Shown: positions 42,124 through 50,533, counted from the first letter of the stretch. The stretch: DNA of 64,000 nt from Kibdelosporangium philippinense (GCF_021390435.2 NZ_JAJVCN010000005.1:545804-609803); one strand, 5' to 3'. A program made the numbers and translations. The notes: generated by a model not told the origin, from the sequence alone.

Positions 42124-43950
42124 GTGCGCGTCCTGTCAGTTGACCTCGGCACGTCGAACACGGTGGCGGTGCTGTCCGCGCATGGACGGCCGCCGCGTGT
42201 GGTCGAGGTCGACGGCTCCGCGACGATGCCCTCCGCGGTGTTCGCGGGCGAGGACGGCAATCTGGTCGTCGGCCGCGATGCCGAGCGCCGCGCACGGCTG
42301 GACCCGTCCCGATTCGAGCCAAACCCCAAACGCCGAGTCGACGAAGGCACGTTGCTCCTTGGCGACTCGATCGTGCCCGTGACCGACGCGCTCGCCGCGG
42401 TTCTGAGCCGTGTCGGAGAAGAAACATCACGGCAGTTGGGCGGTACCAAGCCAGACGAGGTGCGGCTGACGCATCCCGCGCAGTGGGGCCCGACGCGCCG
42501 CAACGTCCTGATGGCATCGGCACGACTGGCCGGACTGGGTGACAACCTCGTCCTGGTGCCGGAACCCGTGGCCGCGGCCGCGCATTTCGCCTCGATTTCC
42601 GGACAATCGTTGACGCCCGGCCGTGCGCTCTCGGTGTACGACCTCGGTGCGGGCACGTTCGACATCGCTGTCGTCGGCGCGACACAGAACGGCTTCGCGG
42701 TTCTCGCCGAGGATGGCCTGCCCGACCTTGGCGGTCTGGACGTCGACCAGGCACTGCTGGAACACGTCGGACGTGAGGTCTCACACCGGGATCCCGCGCG
42801 TTGGCAACGCTTGCTGCGTCCGGAAACCACAGCGGACCGACGTGCGCAGCGCTCGTTGCGAGAGGACGTGAAGGCAGCCAAAGAAGCGCTGTCACGGCAC
42901 CCACAGACGGAAGTGCCGATGCCTGAGCCGTTCGACGACGTGCTGGTCACGCGGGCCGAGTTGGAGGCATTGGTCCGGCCGAACCTGCTGCGCAGTGTCG
43001 AGTTGCTGTCGTCGACCATCCGCTCGACCGGGATGACACCCGACCGCCTCCTCGGTATCTACCTGGTCGGTGGATCGAGCCGGATGCCACTGGTGGCGTC
43101 GCTCATCGCGGAGCAGTTGCGGGTCGTGCCGACCAGCCTTGACCAGCCGGAAACCGCGGTGGCGCTTGGCGCGCATCATGTGCCGCGCGAAGGCATCAGC
43201 GCGCGTACCCAGACGCAGCCCGTGCAGAGCGCGCTGACGGAGGACCAGCCGACCGCGACGATGACCCCGGTGCGGCCACCGAACTTCCGGCCGCCAACCC
43301 CGCCGAGCGGCGGTTTTCCCGCGCAGCAAATGCCTCAACCCGCGCCGTTGCCCAGCAACTTCCCGTCGCTGACGCCCACTCCGGCAAAGAAGAAGTCGAA
43401 TCGCAAGTTGCTGATCGGCGTGGCATCGCTCGTGGTCGTCGCGTTGGCGGTGGTCGGCGGGATCTTCTTGCTGCCAGGCAACAGTGGTGGCCCCTCAGCG
43501 GCGGATTGCGCGTCGGTAGGGGACAAGGACGACAAGGGCTTCACCAAATGCTTGCGCCAGCTCGCGGGCACTGTCCCGGACAGCAACTCCTGCAAGTCGG
43601 GCGTGGAAAGCAGTGGCCTCGACGCCGCGGCGGGACTGAGCGCGACATGCACGCTCAGCGAGGACTACCAGGTTTCCTACCTGCAGGCCGGATCGAATGA
43701 GGAAGCGGGCAAACAGGCGCAAGCCGTGCGCGCTTCGCTCGGCGGTGACGTGGTGCAGGCTGACTGGACGGGCAACGGCCTGTCCGGCCAGTACCAGGCC
43801 GCGGTGAGCGGCGGCACCGGCAAGCTGGTTTTCACGGTCAAGGACCGGCCGATCCTCGGTGTGCTGAGCAAGGTGCAGCTGCGAGAAGCCGGAACGCCCG
43901 ACGAGATCGCTACCTACTGGGAGAAGAATGTCCAGCCCGGCACTTCTTGA
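42124..43950 (+). CDS. Hsp70-like ATPase fused to a membrane anchor and Cys-rich extracytoplasmic domain
   Basis: 608 residues, GTG start with AGGGGAG. An actin-fold ATPase covers residues 1-360: VDLGTSNTVAVLS (phosphate 1), YDLGAGTFDIAVVG (phosphate 2), LVGGSSRMPLV (adenosine loop). There is no Hsp70 substrate-binding domain; instead a Pro-rich linker (~380-420), a basic stop-transfer stretch (KKKSNRK), one TM helix (~427-449) and an outer domain with four Cys (ADCA, TKCL, SCKS, ATCT). It may couple cytoplasmic ATP state to an envelope function. It overlaps the next gene by 23 bp. Confidence 0.85.
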   Translation: MRVLSVDLGTSNTVAVLSAHGRPPRVVEVDGSATMPSAVFAGEDGNLVVGRDAERRARLDPSRFEPNPKRRVDEGTLLLGDSIVPVTDALAAVLSRVGEETSRQLGGTKPDEVRLTHPAQWGPTRRNVLMASARLAGLGDNLVLVPEPVAAAAHFASISGQSLTPGRALSVYDLGAGTFDIAVVGATQNGFAVLAEDGLPDLGGLDVDQALLEHVGREVSHRDPARWQRLLRPETTADRRAQRSLREDVKAAKEALSRHPQTEVPMPEPFDDVLVTRAELEALVRPNLLRSVELLSSTIRSTGMTPDRLLGIYLVGGSSRMPLVASLIAEQLRVVPTSLDQPETAVALGAHHVPREGISARTQTQPVQSALTEDQPTATMTPVRPPNFRPPTPPSGGFPAQQMPQPAPLPSNFPSLTPTPAKKKSNRKLLIGVASLVVVALAVVGGIFLLPGNSGGPSAADCASVGDKDDKGFTKCLRQLAGTVPDSNSCKSGVESSGLDAAAGLSATCTLSEDYQVSYLQAGSNEEAGKQAQAVRASLGGDVVQADWTGNGLSGQYQAAVSGGTGKLVFTVKDRPILGVLSKVQLREAGTPDEIATYWEKNVQPGTS

Positions 43951-44728
43951 CCGGATGGCGGCGAACTTCGCCGAGCACTCGTGCCACCTGCACCGCAAGA
44001 CAGCTGGGATGACGGTCGTCGAGACCGATGACCTGGTGATCGCCGACGGTGACATGGACGACGACACCTTCAACATCATCACCGGAACCCGATTCACTTC
44101 GTCCACCGTGGACTCTCGCATCGCGGAAACCGTTGCCGCGGTGAGCGACCGGTTCACCTGGTGGGTGGATTCGACGTCCACACCGGACAATCTTTCCGAC
44201 CGGATCGCCGAGGCAGGTTTTCCCGCCATGGATCCGGAACCAGGGATGGTCGCGGACCTGGCTTGCTTGCCTGCCTTGGAGATTCCGTCTGGACTGCGGA
44301 TCGAGCAGGTCCGTGACGCCGGGCAGTTCGCCCAGTACGCGGCGATCCTCGCGGCGAACTGGGATCCGCCCGCGCCTGGCGTGATCGGGTTCTACGCGCG
44401 TGCCGCCGCCGTCGCGTTGGATCCGGCCTGTCAGGCGCGGTACTTCGTCGGATATCTCGATGACGTGGTGGTGTGCACGACGGAAGCCTTTCTGTCGCAC
44501 GGGGTTGCCGGGATCTACAACATCTCGACGCTTGCCGGTTTCCGGCGGCGCGGCTTCGGGCGTGCGATCACGCTCTCGGCTTTGCTCGCGGCGCGTTCGG
44601 AGGGCTTCGAGACTGCCGTTCTGCAGACGTCACCCGATGGACAGGAGCTCTATCGCGGGCTTGGCTTCACGGTGGCCGGCGGTTTCACCGAACACAGCAT
44701 CACTGGTTCTCGGCGATCTGCTCCCTGA
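43928..44728 (+). CDS. GNAT family N-acetyltransferase
   Basis: 266 residues; starts inside the last codons of the Hsp70-like gene. C-terminal acetyltransferase core has YNISTLAGFRRRGFGRAITL (acetyl-CoA loop) and LYRGLGFTVAG. The N-terminal ~120 residues are an extra domain typical of two-domain GNAT proteins. Translational coupling with the Hsp70 chimera suggests shared function. Its 3' end overlaps the convergent YCII gene by 29 bp. Confidence 0.83.
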   Translation: MSSPALLDRMAANFAEHSCHLHRKTAGMTVVETDDLVIADGDMDDDTFNIITGTRFTSSTVDSRIAETVAAVSDRFTWWVDSTSTPDNLSDRIAEAGFPAMDPEPGMVADLACLPALEIPSGLRIEQVRDAGQFAQYAAILAANWDPPAPGVIGFYARAAAVALDPACQARYFVGYLDDVVVCTTEAFLSHGVAGIYNISTLAGFRRRGFGRAITLSALLAARSEGFETAVLQTSPDGQELYRGLGFTVAGGFTEHSITGSRRSAP

Positions 44729-45128
44729 GCTTGTCCTCGCCTTCCCGCAGCTGCTCGGTGTAGGTCTGAGCGAAGTCCTCGGCCGCGGACACGACCTGGC
44801 GTACCTCGAGGCTGGTCTCGATGTCCGGCGGGCTCGGCACGCGGCTGGCCCAGTCGATCGCCTCTTCGAGCGAGTCGGCCTTGATCAGCCAGAAGCCCGC
44901 GATGAGCTCCTTCGACTCGGTGAACGGGCCGTCGGTGATCGTGGTCTTGCCGCCGGACATCAGCACCCGCGCGCCCATGCCGCTGTCCAGCAGGCCCTCG
45001 GCGCCCAGCAGGATGCCCGCGTCGGCCATCTCCTGGTTGAACTCCGCCATTGCGGCGAACTCTTCCTCGGTGGGCACCCGGCCTGCGTCGGTCTTCTCGT
45101 CCGACTTGATGATGATCATGAAACGCAT
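44700..45128 (-). CDS. YCII-related (DGPF) protein
   Basis: 142 residues from ATG 45128 (GTG 45137 also possible). RFMIIIKSDE at the start, TITDGPFTESKELIAGFWLI in the middle and AIDWASRVPSP further on are the DGPF/YCII family signatures; the family has a ferredoxin-like fold and often accompanies ECF sigma factors, but none is here. Function unknown; the fold and the invariant Asp/His-like site hint at a small-molecule enzyme. Confidence 0.85.
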   Translation of the reverse strand: MRFMIIIKSDEKTDAGRVPTEEEFAAMAEFNQEMADAGILLGAEGLLDSGMGARVLMSGGKTTITDGPFTESKELIAGFWLIKADSLEEAIDWASRVPSPPDIETSLEVRQVVSAAEDFAQTYTEQLREGEDKLREQIAENQ

Positions 45129-45171
45129 GGTGCGCACCGCTCCGATCTCGCCTCGGGGAGCAGACTTTACT

Positions 45172-45285
45172 TCAGCGCCGCCGGTTGTTGCGTAGCCAGA
45201 AGATCACTGTTACGAGCGCGGCGAGCACGCTGGCGATCGCAAGGACGGTCATGCCCATCGACTCGAGTCCGCTTGGTGGTTCCAC
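45172..45285 (-). CDS. 37-residue single-helix membrane protein
   Basis: A short gene, GTG 45285 to TGA 45172. The product has nine N-terminal residues, one hydrophobic helix (MTVLAIASVLAALVTVIFWL) and a positive tail (RNNRRR), so the C-terminus should be inside. TAGGTT (45292-45297 on the minus strand) is six bases before the GTG, a leaderless promoter that overlaps the divergent -10 box of the DUF3046 gene. Unknown role. Confidence 0.6.
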   Translation of the reverse strand: MEPPSGLESMGMTVLAIASVLAALVTVIFWLRNNRRR

Positions 45286-45290
45286 GCTAC

Positions 45291-45304
45291 TAACCTAGTG
45301 GTTG
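45291..45304. promoter_or_regulatory. Overlapping divergent -10 boxes
   Basis: TAACCT (45291-45296) serves the DUF3046 gene, and TAGGTT on the other strand (45292-45297) serves the 37-residue protein. Both genes would start almost without a leader. Confidence 0.5.
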
Positions 45305-45499
45305 ATGCGTACCACAGCCTTCCGCAATCTGATGTCCGACGAGTTCGGCGCTGTCCGTGCCCAGATGCTTGCCAGGGACCACGTCCTCGGCGCGCTCGGC
45401 GGCCGTACCGTCGACCAGGCGCTCGAGGCCGGTGTGGATCCCAAGGAGATCTGGCGAGCGGTCTGCGACGACTTCGGGGTCCCGCCAGAGCGCCGCTGA
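45305..45499 (+). CDS. DUF3046 protein (recA-linked)
   Basis: 64 residues from ATG 45305. RTTAFRNLMSDEFG and ARDHVLGALGGRTVDQALEA match DUF3046, a small helical protein found next to recA in nearly all Actinobacteria. Function unknown. It is upstream of recA and separated by the recA SOS box. Confidence 0.87.
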   Translation: MRTTAFRNLMSDEFGAVRAQMLARDHVLGALGGRTVDQALEAGVDPKEIWRAVCDDFGVPPERR

Positions 45500-45522
45500 A
45501 ACCGGCGTGTCGCGCGAACGGC

Positions 45523-45544
45523 TCGAACACGTGTTCGCTACGAT
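45523..45544 (+). promoter_or_regulatory. recA SOS box and -10 region
   Basis: TCGAACACGTGTTCGC (45523-45538) fits the LexA consensus with one terminal mismatch; TACGAT (45539-45544) directly follows as a -10 box. It lies 99 bp before recA. Confidence 0.85.
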
Positions 45545-45642
45545 GGCTGAGCACCGGGATCGGCGGTCCCCCGAAATTGTCGGTCCCCACCCGTAGCGTC
45601 TCCTCCGACACAGACCGCTCGACCCAACGAGGTGGACATCAG

Positions 45643-46686
45643 ATGGCACCAGCAGCACCCGACCGGGGCAAGGCACTCGAGCTCGCCCTCGCCCAGATCG
45701 ACAAGCAGTACGGCAAGGGTTCGGTCATGCGTCTCGGTGAAGAGGCGCGTGCCCCGATCAAGGTCATCCCGACCGGCTCCATCGTCCTCGACGTCGCGCT
45801 CGGCATCGGCGGCCTGCCCCGCGGCCGTATCGTCGAGATCTACGGCCCGGAATCCTCCGGTAAGACGACCGTCGCCCTGCACGCCGTGGCCAACGCGCAG
45901 AAGGCAGGCGGTATCGCGGCGTTCATCGACGCTGAGCACGCGCTCGACCCCGAGTACGCCAAGGCGCTCGGCGTCGACACCGACGCCCTGCTGGTCTCCC
46001 AGCCGGACACCGGTGAGCAGGCGCTGGAGATCGCGGACATGCTGATCCGCTCAGGCGCGCTTGACATCCTGGTCATCGACTCCGTCGCGGCCCTTGTGCC
46101 CCGCGCCGAGATCGAGGGCGAGATGGGTGACAGCCACGTCGGTCTGCAGGCCCGGCTGATGAGCCAGGCGCTGCGCAAGATCACCGGTGCGCTGAGCAAC
46201 TCCGGCACCACCGCGATCTTCATCAACCAGCTGCGTGAGAAGGTCGGCGTGATGTTCGGCTCGCCGGAGACCACCACCGGTGGTAAGGCGCTGAAGTTCT
46301 ACGCGTCGGTCCGGCTCGACGTGCGCCGGATCGAGACGTTGAAGGACGGCGGCGAGCCGGTCGGTAACCGGACCAGGGTCAAGGTCGTCAAGAACAAGGT
46401 GGCCCCGCCGTTCAAGCAGGCCGAGTTCGACATTCTCTACGGCCTGGGTGTCAGCCGCGAGGGCTCGCTCATCGACATGGGCGTGGACCAGGGCATTCTG
46501 CGCAAGTCCGGCGCCTGGTACACCTACGAGGGCGACCAGCTCGGGCAGGGTAAGGAGAACGCCCGGCGATTCCTGCGGGAAAACCCGGACGTCGCCAACG
46601 ACATCGAGAAGCGAATCCAGGACAAGATGGGGATCGGCCCGAAGCTTGACGCCGAGGAAGCGGCGCCCGCCCCCGTCGACTTCTGA
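45643..46686 (+). CDS. recA: Recombinase RecA
   Basis: 347 residues from ATG 45643, GAGGTGG upstream. Walker A GPESSGKTT, Walker B ILVIDSVAAL, and loop L2 region TAIFINQLREKVGVMFG with TTTGGKALKFYASVR are all intact; no intein is present (unlike M. tuberculosis recA). Strand exchange in homologous recombination and coprotease for LexA. Stop overlaps recX start by one base (TGATG), so translation is coupled. Confidence 0.98.
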   Translation: MAPAAPDRGKALELALAQIDKQYGKGSVMRLGEEARAPIKVIPTGSIVLDVALGIGGLPRGRIVEIYGPESSGKTTVALHAVANAQKAGGIAAFIDAEHALDPEYAKALGVDTDALLVSQPDTGEQALEIADMLIRSGALDILVIDSVAALVPRAEIEGEMGDSHVGLQARLMSQALRKITGALSNSGTTAIFINQLREKVGVMFGSPETTTGGKALKFYASVRLDVRRIETLKDGGEPVGNRTRVKVVKNKVAPPFKQAEFDILYGLGVSREGSLIDMGVDQGILRKSGAWYTYEGDQLGQGKENARRFLRENPDVANDIEKRIQDKMGIGPKLDAEEAAPAPVDF

Positions 46687-48371
46687 TGCCAGACGACTCT
46701 GGCGATGACCTGACGTGGCTCAAGGACTGGGTGACGGACCAGCGAGCCCAGGCACCGGCGGAACCGGGGATCGACCCTTGGGCCGGGGAAGAACCCGACC
46801 CGCCGGCGCCGACACATCCCGCTCACCGGCCTTCGGAACCAGACGTGGCGCCGAAGGCCGGGCGGGATGCCCAACTCGGCCAACTTCCGGCCGCGTCTCT
46901 CACCGACCGCGGACCGGGGCTTCAGAGCCGGGGTGGTGGCCGATCGTCAGAGGCGGCTGAACGGGATACAGATTCGGATCGGGAGCGTCCGTCGACTGAA
47001 ACCGGACCAGTCAAGGACGAGGCATCGGCTTCTCCGGCTCGGGGCTCACGTCGCGACTCTGATCAGCACGGGTCTGATCAACACAGCTCTGAACGGCACG
47101 GCTCTGATCACCGCGGGTCTGAACTGCACGGCTCTGAACGGAACGGGTCTGATCAGCATGGGTTTGATCAGCGCAGCGCTCGAAGTGGCGGGCACGATCC
47201 GGGCAGTGGCCAGGATCCAGGTAGCGGGCAAGCTCCGGCTGAAACACGCTCGCTTCGAAGCGTTGGTTCCGTTCAGGCCGATGGCGGGGCGGAGTCGGGT
47301 GATCGTGATGCTCGGCTGGCAGAGCTTCGTGCTCAGTTGGATCGCTTGAGGGACAAGCCTCCCGCACCGGCTCGTACTGATTCACGCCGCAAACCTGAAC
47401 CGCGCAAGAAACGGGTTGAACGTGCTGCCCGTGACCTTGCTTCTGGGGAATTGGATGGTGAGGACGCTCGGTTCGGCGGGTCTTGTATTCGGCTGGAGCT
47501 GGAGTCCGATCAGGCTCAGGCACCACACCGTGGTGATTCCCGCGGTCGGTCCGGCAAGCGTCGAACTCAAGGTGCGCAGGATTCCCGAGTCACAGATCTG
47601 CCGAGCCGGATGGCTGCGAAACAGTCACAGTCCGCACGCGTTGCTGATGCTGAATCAGAGCAGGACGCTGTTGTCGCCGATCTGCGCAGCCGGATGGCGG
47701 GGATTGAGGACAAACCTGTTGCTCCGCGGCAGAACCGGAGCGAAGCGGCAGAAGCTGATTTCGTTGAGCGTGACGAATCGTCGCGTGGGCGTCGGACCGG
47801 TTCGACGAGGCGTTCTGGGGCGAAGGCGGCTGAGCGTGAGGAACGGCGTCAGCGAAAGGCTGCCGAGGTTGCCCGTGACCCGGAAGCGCATGCCAAGGAC
47901 ATCTGCCTGACGTTGCTCACCGCTCGGCCTCGGACTCGTTCCGAGCTGTACAAGGCTTTGCTGCGCAACGAGATTTCGCCCGAGGTCGCTGAACGAGTTC
48001 TTGGTCGGCTTGATGAGGTCGGGCTGATCGATGACAAAGCCTTCGCCGAGATGTGGGTTCGCTCGCGGCACACTTACCAGGGCATGGGGCGTAAGGCCTT
48101 GAGTGTCGAGCTTCGTCGTCGGGGCGTGGACAACGACACAGTTGCCGAGGCTGTTGCCGCTGTCGACGAGGAATCCGAGGAAGAGCGCGCAGGCCAATTG
48201 GTCCGCAAGAAACTGCCATCCATGCGGTCCGCCGACGAGCAGACCAAGATCCGGCGACTGGTCGGCATGCTTGCTCGCAAGGGGTACTCGCAGGGCCTCG
48301 CTTATCGCGTTGTCAGAAACGAACTTGCCAATTTCGGCGAGGAGACCGACCTGCTCGACACGTTCGAGTGA
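46686..48371 (+). CDS. recX: RecX regulator with a ~400-residue disordered N-terminal extension
   Basis: 561 residues, against 150-200 for ordinary RecX. The RecX core (residues ~400-561) is normal: ICLTLLTARPRTRSELYKAL, EVGLIDDKAFAEMWVRSRH, LSVELRRRGVDNDTVAEAV. The N-terminal part is charged, Ser/Asp/Gly/Pro-rich, and predicted unstructured by composition, with a run of pentapeptides (SDQHG, SERHG, SELHG) at about residues 125-164 and repeats of R-A/S-Q-x-D-x-L-R-D-K-P or DLRSRMA type. It binds and limits RecA filaments. The extension may tune or relocate it. Confidence 0.93.
   Translation: MPDDSGDDLTWLKDWVTDQRAQAPAEPGIDPWAGEEPDPPAPTHPAHRPSEPDVAPKAGRDAQLGQLPAASLTDRGPGLQSRGGGRSSEAAERDTDSDRERPSTETGPVKDEASASPARGSRRDSDQHGSDQHSSERHGSDHRGSELHGSERNGSDQHGFDQRSARSGGHDPGSGQDPGSGQAPAETRSLRSVGSVQADGGAESGDRDARLAELRAQLDRLRDKPPAPARTDSRRKPEPRKKRVERAARDLASGELDGEDARFGGSCIRLELESDQAQAPHRGDSRGRSGKRRTQGAQDSRVTDLPSRMAAKQSQSARVADAESEQDAVVADLRSRMAGIEDKPVAPRQNRSEAAEADFVERDESSRGRRTGSTRRSGAKAAEREERRQRKAAEVARDPEAHAKDICLTLLTARPRTRSELYKALLRNEISPEVAERVLGRLDEVGLIDDKAFAEMWVRSRHTYQGMGRKALSVELRRRGVDNDTVAEAVAAVDEESEEERAGQLVRKKLPSMRSADEQTKIRRLVGMLARKGYSQGLAYRVVRNELANFGEETDLLDTFE
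47058..47177 (+). repeat. Eight 15-bp tandem repeats inside recX
   Basis: Units of the form TCT-GA-N3-x-N... repeat eight times with a 15-bp period; all start TCTGA or TTTGA. In frame they encode pentapeptides of the pattern S-(D/E)-(Q/R/L/H)-(H/N/R)-G. In the +2 frame the same tract would encode hydrophobic residues. Units have drifted, so the array is not brand new. Confidence 0.85.
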
Positions 48372-48374
48372 GTT

Positions 48375-48703
48375 TCACTTCGCCGAGCTCAGCTTGATCA
48401 ACGCTGTCCCGCCTGCCGCCTGCAGCTTCACGTCCGCGCCGTAAGTTCCGTCGCGCAGCAGGTTCGGCGTGATGAAGGTGGCACGTTGCACCGCGCCGTT
48501 CTTCATGAAGACCAGGATGTTCCCACGCTGGATGAACACGTCTTCCATGTCGGCCTTCGCACCGACCTCGCCTTCCACGAGTTCACGGCTCACCGGTTCC
48601 GGCGAGATATAGACTTGTCCCAGTCACCGCCGGTGAGGTCGCGCAGCAGCACCGACCCGCCCTGCTGCCGCAGATCGGCGAGCTGCTTGGACAGGTTTTC
48701 GTC
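48375..48703 (-). pseudogene. 3' part of a lipoprotein gene split by IS1182
   Basis: On the minus strand the frame reads NLSKQLADLRQQGGSVLLRD, then after a missing base VYISPEPVSRELVEGEVGAK and DVFIQRGNILVFMKNG. The first 25 codons are on the other side of the IS (50534-50604). Removing the IS and one CTAG copy and restoring one base gives a frame of 135 codons. An in-frame TAG is already present at the target site, so the gene was dead independently. Confidence 0.7.
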
Positions 48704-48707
48704 CTAG
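48704..48707. repeat. Target site duplication CTAG, left copy
   Basis: CTAG at 48704-48707 matches CTAG at 50530-50533 on the other side of the IS1182 element. Confidence 0.8.
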
Positions 48708-48874
48708 GAGGCCGCTGAATTAGGGTGGTTTGCGGGTTGGTTGTCACCGAGTGATGGCAGGCGAGGACCTGGGCCTTGCTGATTCATGGGCGATGCTGGG
48801 CGTTCAGGGAGCCTAGGGCGGTTGCTCGACGGGGTTCACAATCCCCAAGACTGGGGGTTGGGCCGTGGTTTCCC

Positions 48875-50467
48875 TCAGGTAGCCAGGGTCCAAGCGCCCG
48901 CCGTATGGGTCAGGCCGCGACCGATGAGGTTGCGGAGGTTCAAGGCTGCGGTGCGGCGTTTGAGCCAGGCGTTGTTCTTGCCGGTGCCTAGATATCGGAG
49001 TTTGAGACGTCGGCCACCGCGGCTGGCGATCTGGGAGATGACCCGTTCCACGTTGGGGCGGAACGTCCTGTAGCTCTCGCGCAGTTCGGGCTTGTCCGCC
49101 CAGTCGCGTCGGGCTTGGCGCAGCAGGTCATCTCGTGGGTGCAGAACGATTTTACGGCCGGTCTTGGACGTGGTGCACTGTGCACGCAGTGAGCAGGCAC
49201 GACAGAGAGCGCCAAAGGTGGCGACCCGGGTCCGGCTGATCGGGCGGGTGATGTCGTTGGGGCAGGTGACCGTGCCCGCTTGCTCGTCCACGGTGAAGTC
49301 GTCCACGGTGAAGTCGTCCACGGTGAAGTCGTCCACGGTGAAGTCGCCCTCGACCGGAGCCCGCAGCGGCTTGGGCTTGATCACCGCCTCATGCCCGGCA
49401 TCGTCGATCCCACCGCGTAGATCCCCTGTGCCATAGGCGGAATCGCCGTACCACGCGCGCTTGCCGTCCTCGGCGTCGAGGAACTCCTCGGCCACAGCGG
49501 GGTCGGAGTTCTCCGTGCCGGCGGCCGTGGTCACCTTCTCGTCGGTGACGATCCCGGTCTCGGGCTCGGCCGCCACGTGCGCCCGATACCCGTCCCGCCG
49601 GTTCTCCGGGGACTTGCGGGTATGCCGCGCATCCGGATCCACTGTGGACACCACCCGGTCCGGGGCGACCTTGCGGGCGATCCGCCACCGCCCATCAGTG
49701 CCGTCACTGCCCTCGGCGGGCTCGGCATCCTGACCGGCGACCAACGCCAGCAACGCCAACGCGAACTCCGCGTCGCCTTCCAGTTCGGTATCGGCCAGCG
49801 CCGCCACCAGCGCGTTCGCATCGTTGACCAGCGCGGAGACCAGCGCGTCCCTGGCGGCCGGGTCGTCCCAGTCGATCCTCGGCTTGTCCGGCCGACTGTA
49901 GTCATGGCCGGTACACACCTTCGCGATCTGCTCCGCCGCGCCGGGCACCTGCCGATCCACCCGCCGGATCGCCGAGATCAGCTGGGTGATGGTGTCCTGG
50001 GTGGCGACCGCGTCGGCCAGGATCGTGGAATCCACCGCCCGCTTGCGGCGGCCACGCAGGATCCCGGTCTCCTCGACGACCGTGCGCACCGCGTCGTTGA
50101 TCCGATGCGGCCGCCCCGAGGTGGCCAGTCGTTTGCGCCAGTACACCAGCGTCGAGGGGTCGAATCCCTTGTCGTCCAATGCCATCCCGGTCGCGACCTT
50201 CCACCGCAGGTCACACCGGGCCGCCTCAGCGGTCTCCCGATCCGAGAGATCATGCAGGGTCTGCAACACCAGGATGGAGGCCATCACCGACGCCGGGATC
50301 GAGGGCCGTCCCTTGCCCGAGGGGAACAGATCCTCGAACTCTCCATCGGGGAACAGATTCCGGCGATGCCCGGCCAGGAACGCGAACATGCTCCCCGCCG
50401 GGACCAGATGACCGACCAGCGCCTCCGCGTCCAGCAGCTCCCGATCACCACGCTCCACACCCTGCAT
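48875..50467 (-). CDS. IS1182 transposase
   Basis: 530 residues from ATG 50467 (GGGAG nine bases upstream; a GTG at 50509 gives 14 more). Opens with the usual GSMFAFLAGHRRNLFPDG, the N-terminal domain, then DLSDRETAEAARCDLRWKVA. Catalytic regions: AVDSTILADAVATQDT (first Asp), GDSAYGTGDLRG (second Asp), and C-terminal RPNVERVISQIASRGGRRLK with the Glu. A Cys-rich segment GALCRACSLRAQC lies between. An in-frame fourfold DFTVD repeat is unusual. Confidence 0.93.
   Translation of the reverse strand: MQGVERGDRELLDAEALVGHLVPAGSMFAFLAGHRRNLFPDGEFEDLFPSGKGRPSIPASVMASILVLQTLHDLSDRETAEAARCDLRWKVATGMALDDKGFDPSTLVYWRKRLATSGRPHRINDAVRTVVEETGILRGRRKRAVDSTILADAVATQDTITQLISAIRRVDRQVPGAAEQIAKVCTGHDYSRPDKPRIDWDDPAARDALVSALVNDANALVAALADTELEGDAEFALALLALVAGQDAEPAEGSDGTDGRWRIARKVAPDRVVSTVDPDARHTRKSPENRRDGYRAHVAAEPETGIVTDEKVTTAAGTENSDPAVAEEFLDAEDGKRAWYGDSAYGTGDLRGGIDDAGHEAVIKPKPLRAPVEGDFTVDDFTVDDFTVDDFTVDEQAGTVTCPNDITRPISRTRVATFGALCRACSLRAQCTTSKTGRKIVLHPRDDLLRQARRDWADKPELRESYRTFRPNVERVISQIASRGGRRLKLRYLGTGKNNAWLKRRTAALNLRNLIGRGLTHTAGAWTLAT
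49286..49345 (-). repeat. Four perfect 15-bp repeats in the IS1182 transposase
   Basis: GTCCACGGTGAAGTC repeats four times without change from 49286 to 49345, encoding four DFTVD units in the transposase. Identity of all copies suggests recent slippage. Confidence 0.92.
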
Positions 50468-50529
50468 GAAACGATTCTCCCAGCTCAAACCCACATCCTG
50501 GGGCGACACGCCGATTATTCAGCGGCCTC

Positions 50530-50533
50530 CTAG
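50530..50533. repeat. Target site duplication CTAG, right copy
   Basis: Identical to 48704-48707, across the IS1182 element. Confidence 0.8.

Larger units (their letters stand above)
48708..50529 (-). mobile_element. IS1182-family insertion sequence, 1822 bp
   Basis: Left end GAGGCCGCTGAATTAGGG; right end in reverse complement GAGGCCGCTGAATAATCGG, a 14-bp perfect inner repeat. CTAG is duplicated on both sides. The transposase spans most of the element. It interrupts a lipoprotein pseudogene. Confidence 0.93.

Noticed and set aside
47011..47526. Alternative frame over the recX repeats with hydrophobic or proline content
   Set aside because: It has no start signals; the recX frame is continuous from recA to the conserved core.
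49286..49345. Possible CRISPR-like array because of regular repeats
   Set aside because: The units are contiguous, without spacers, and in frame within a transposase.
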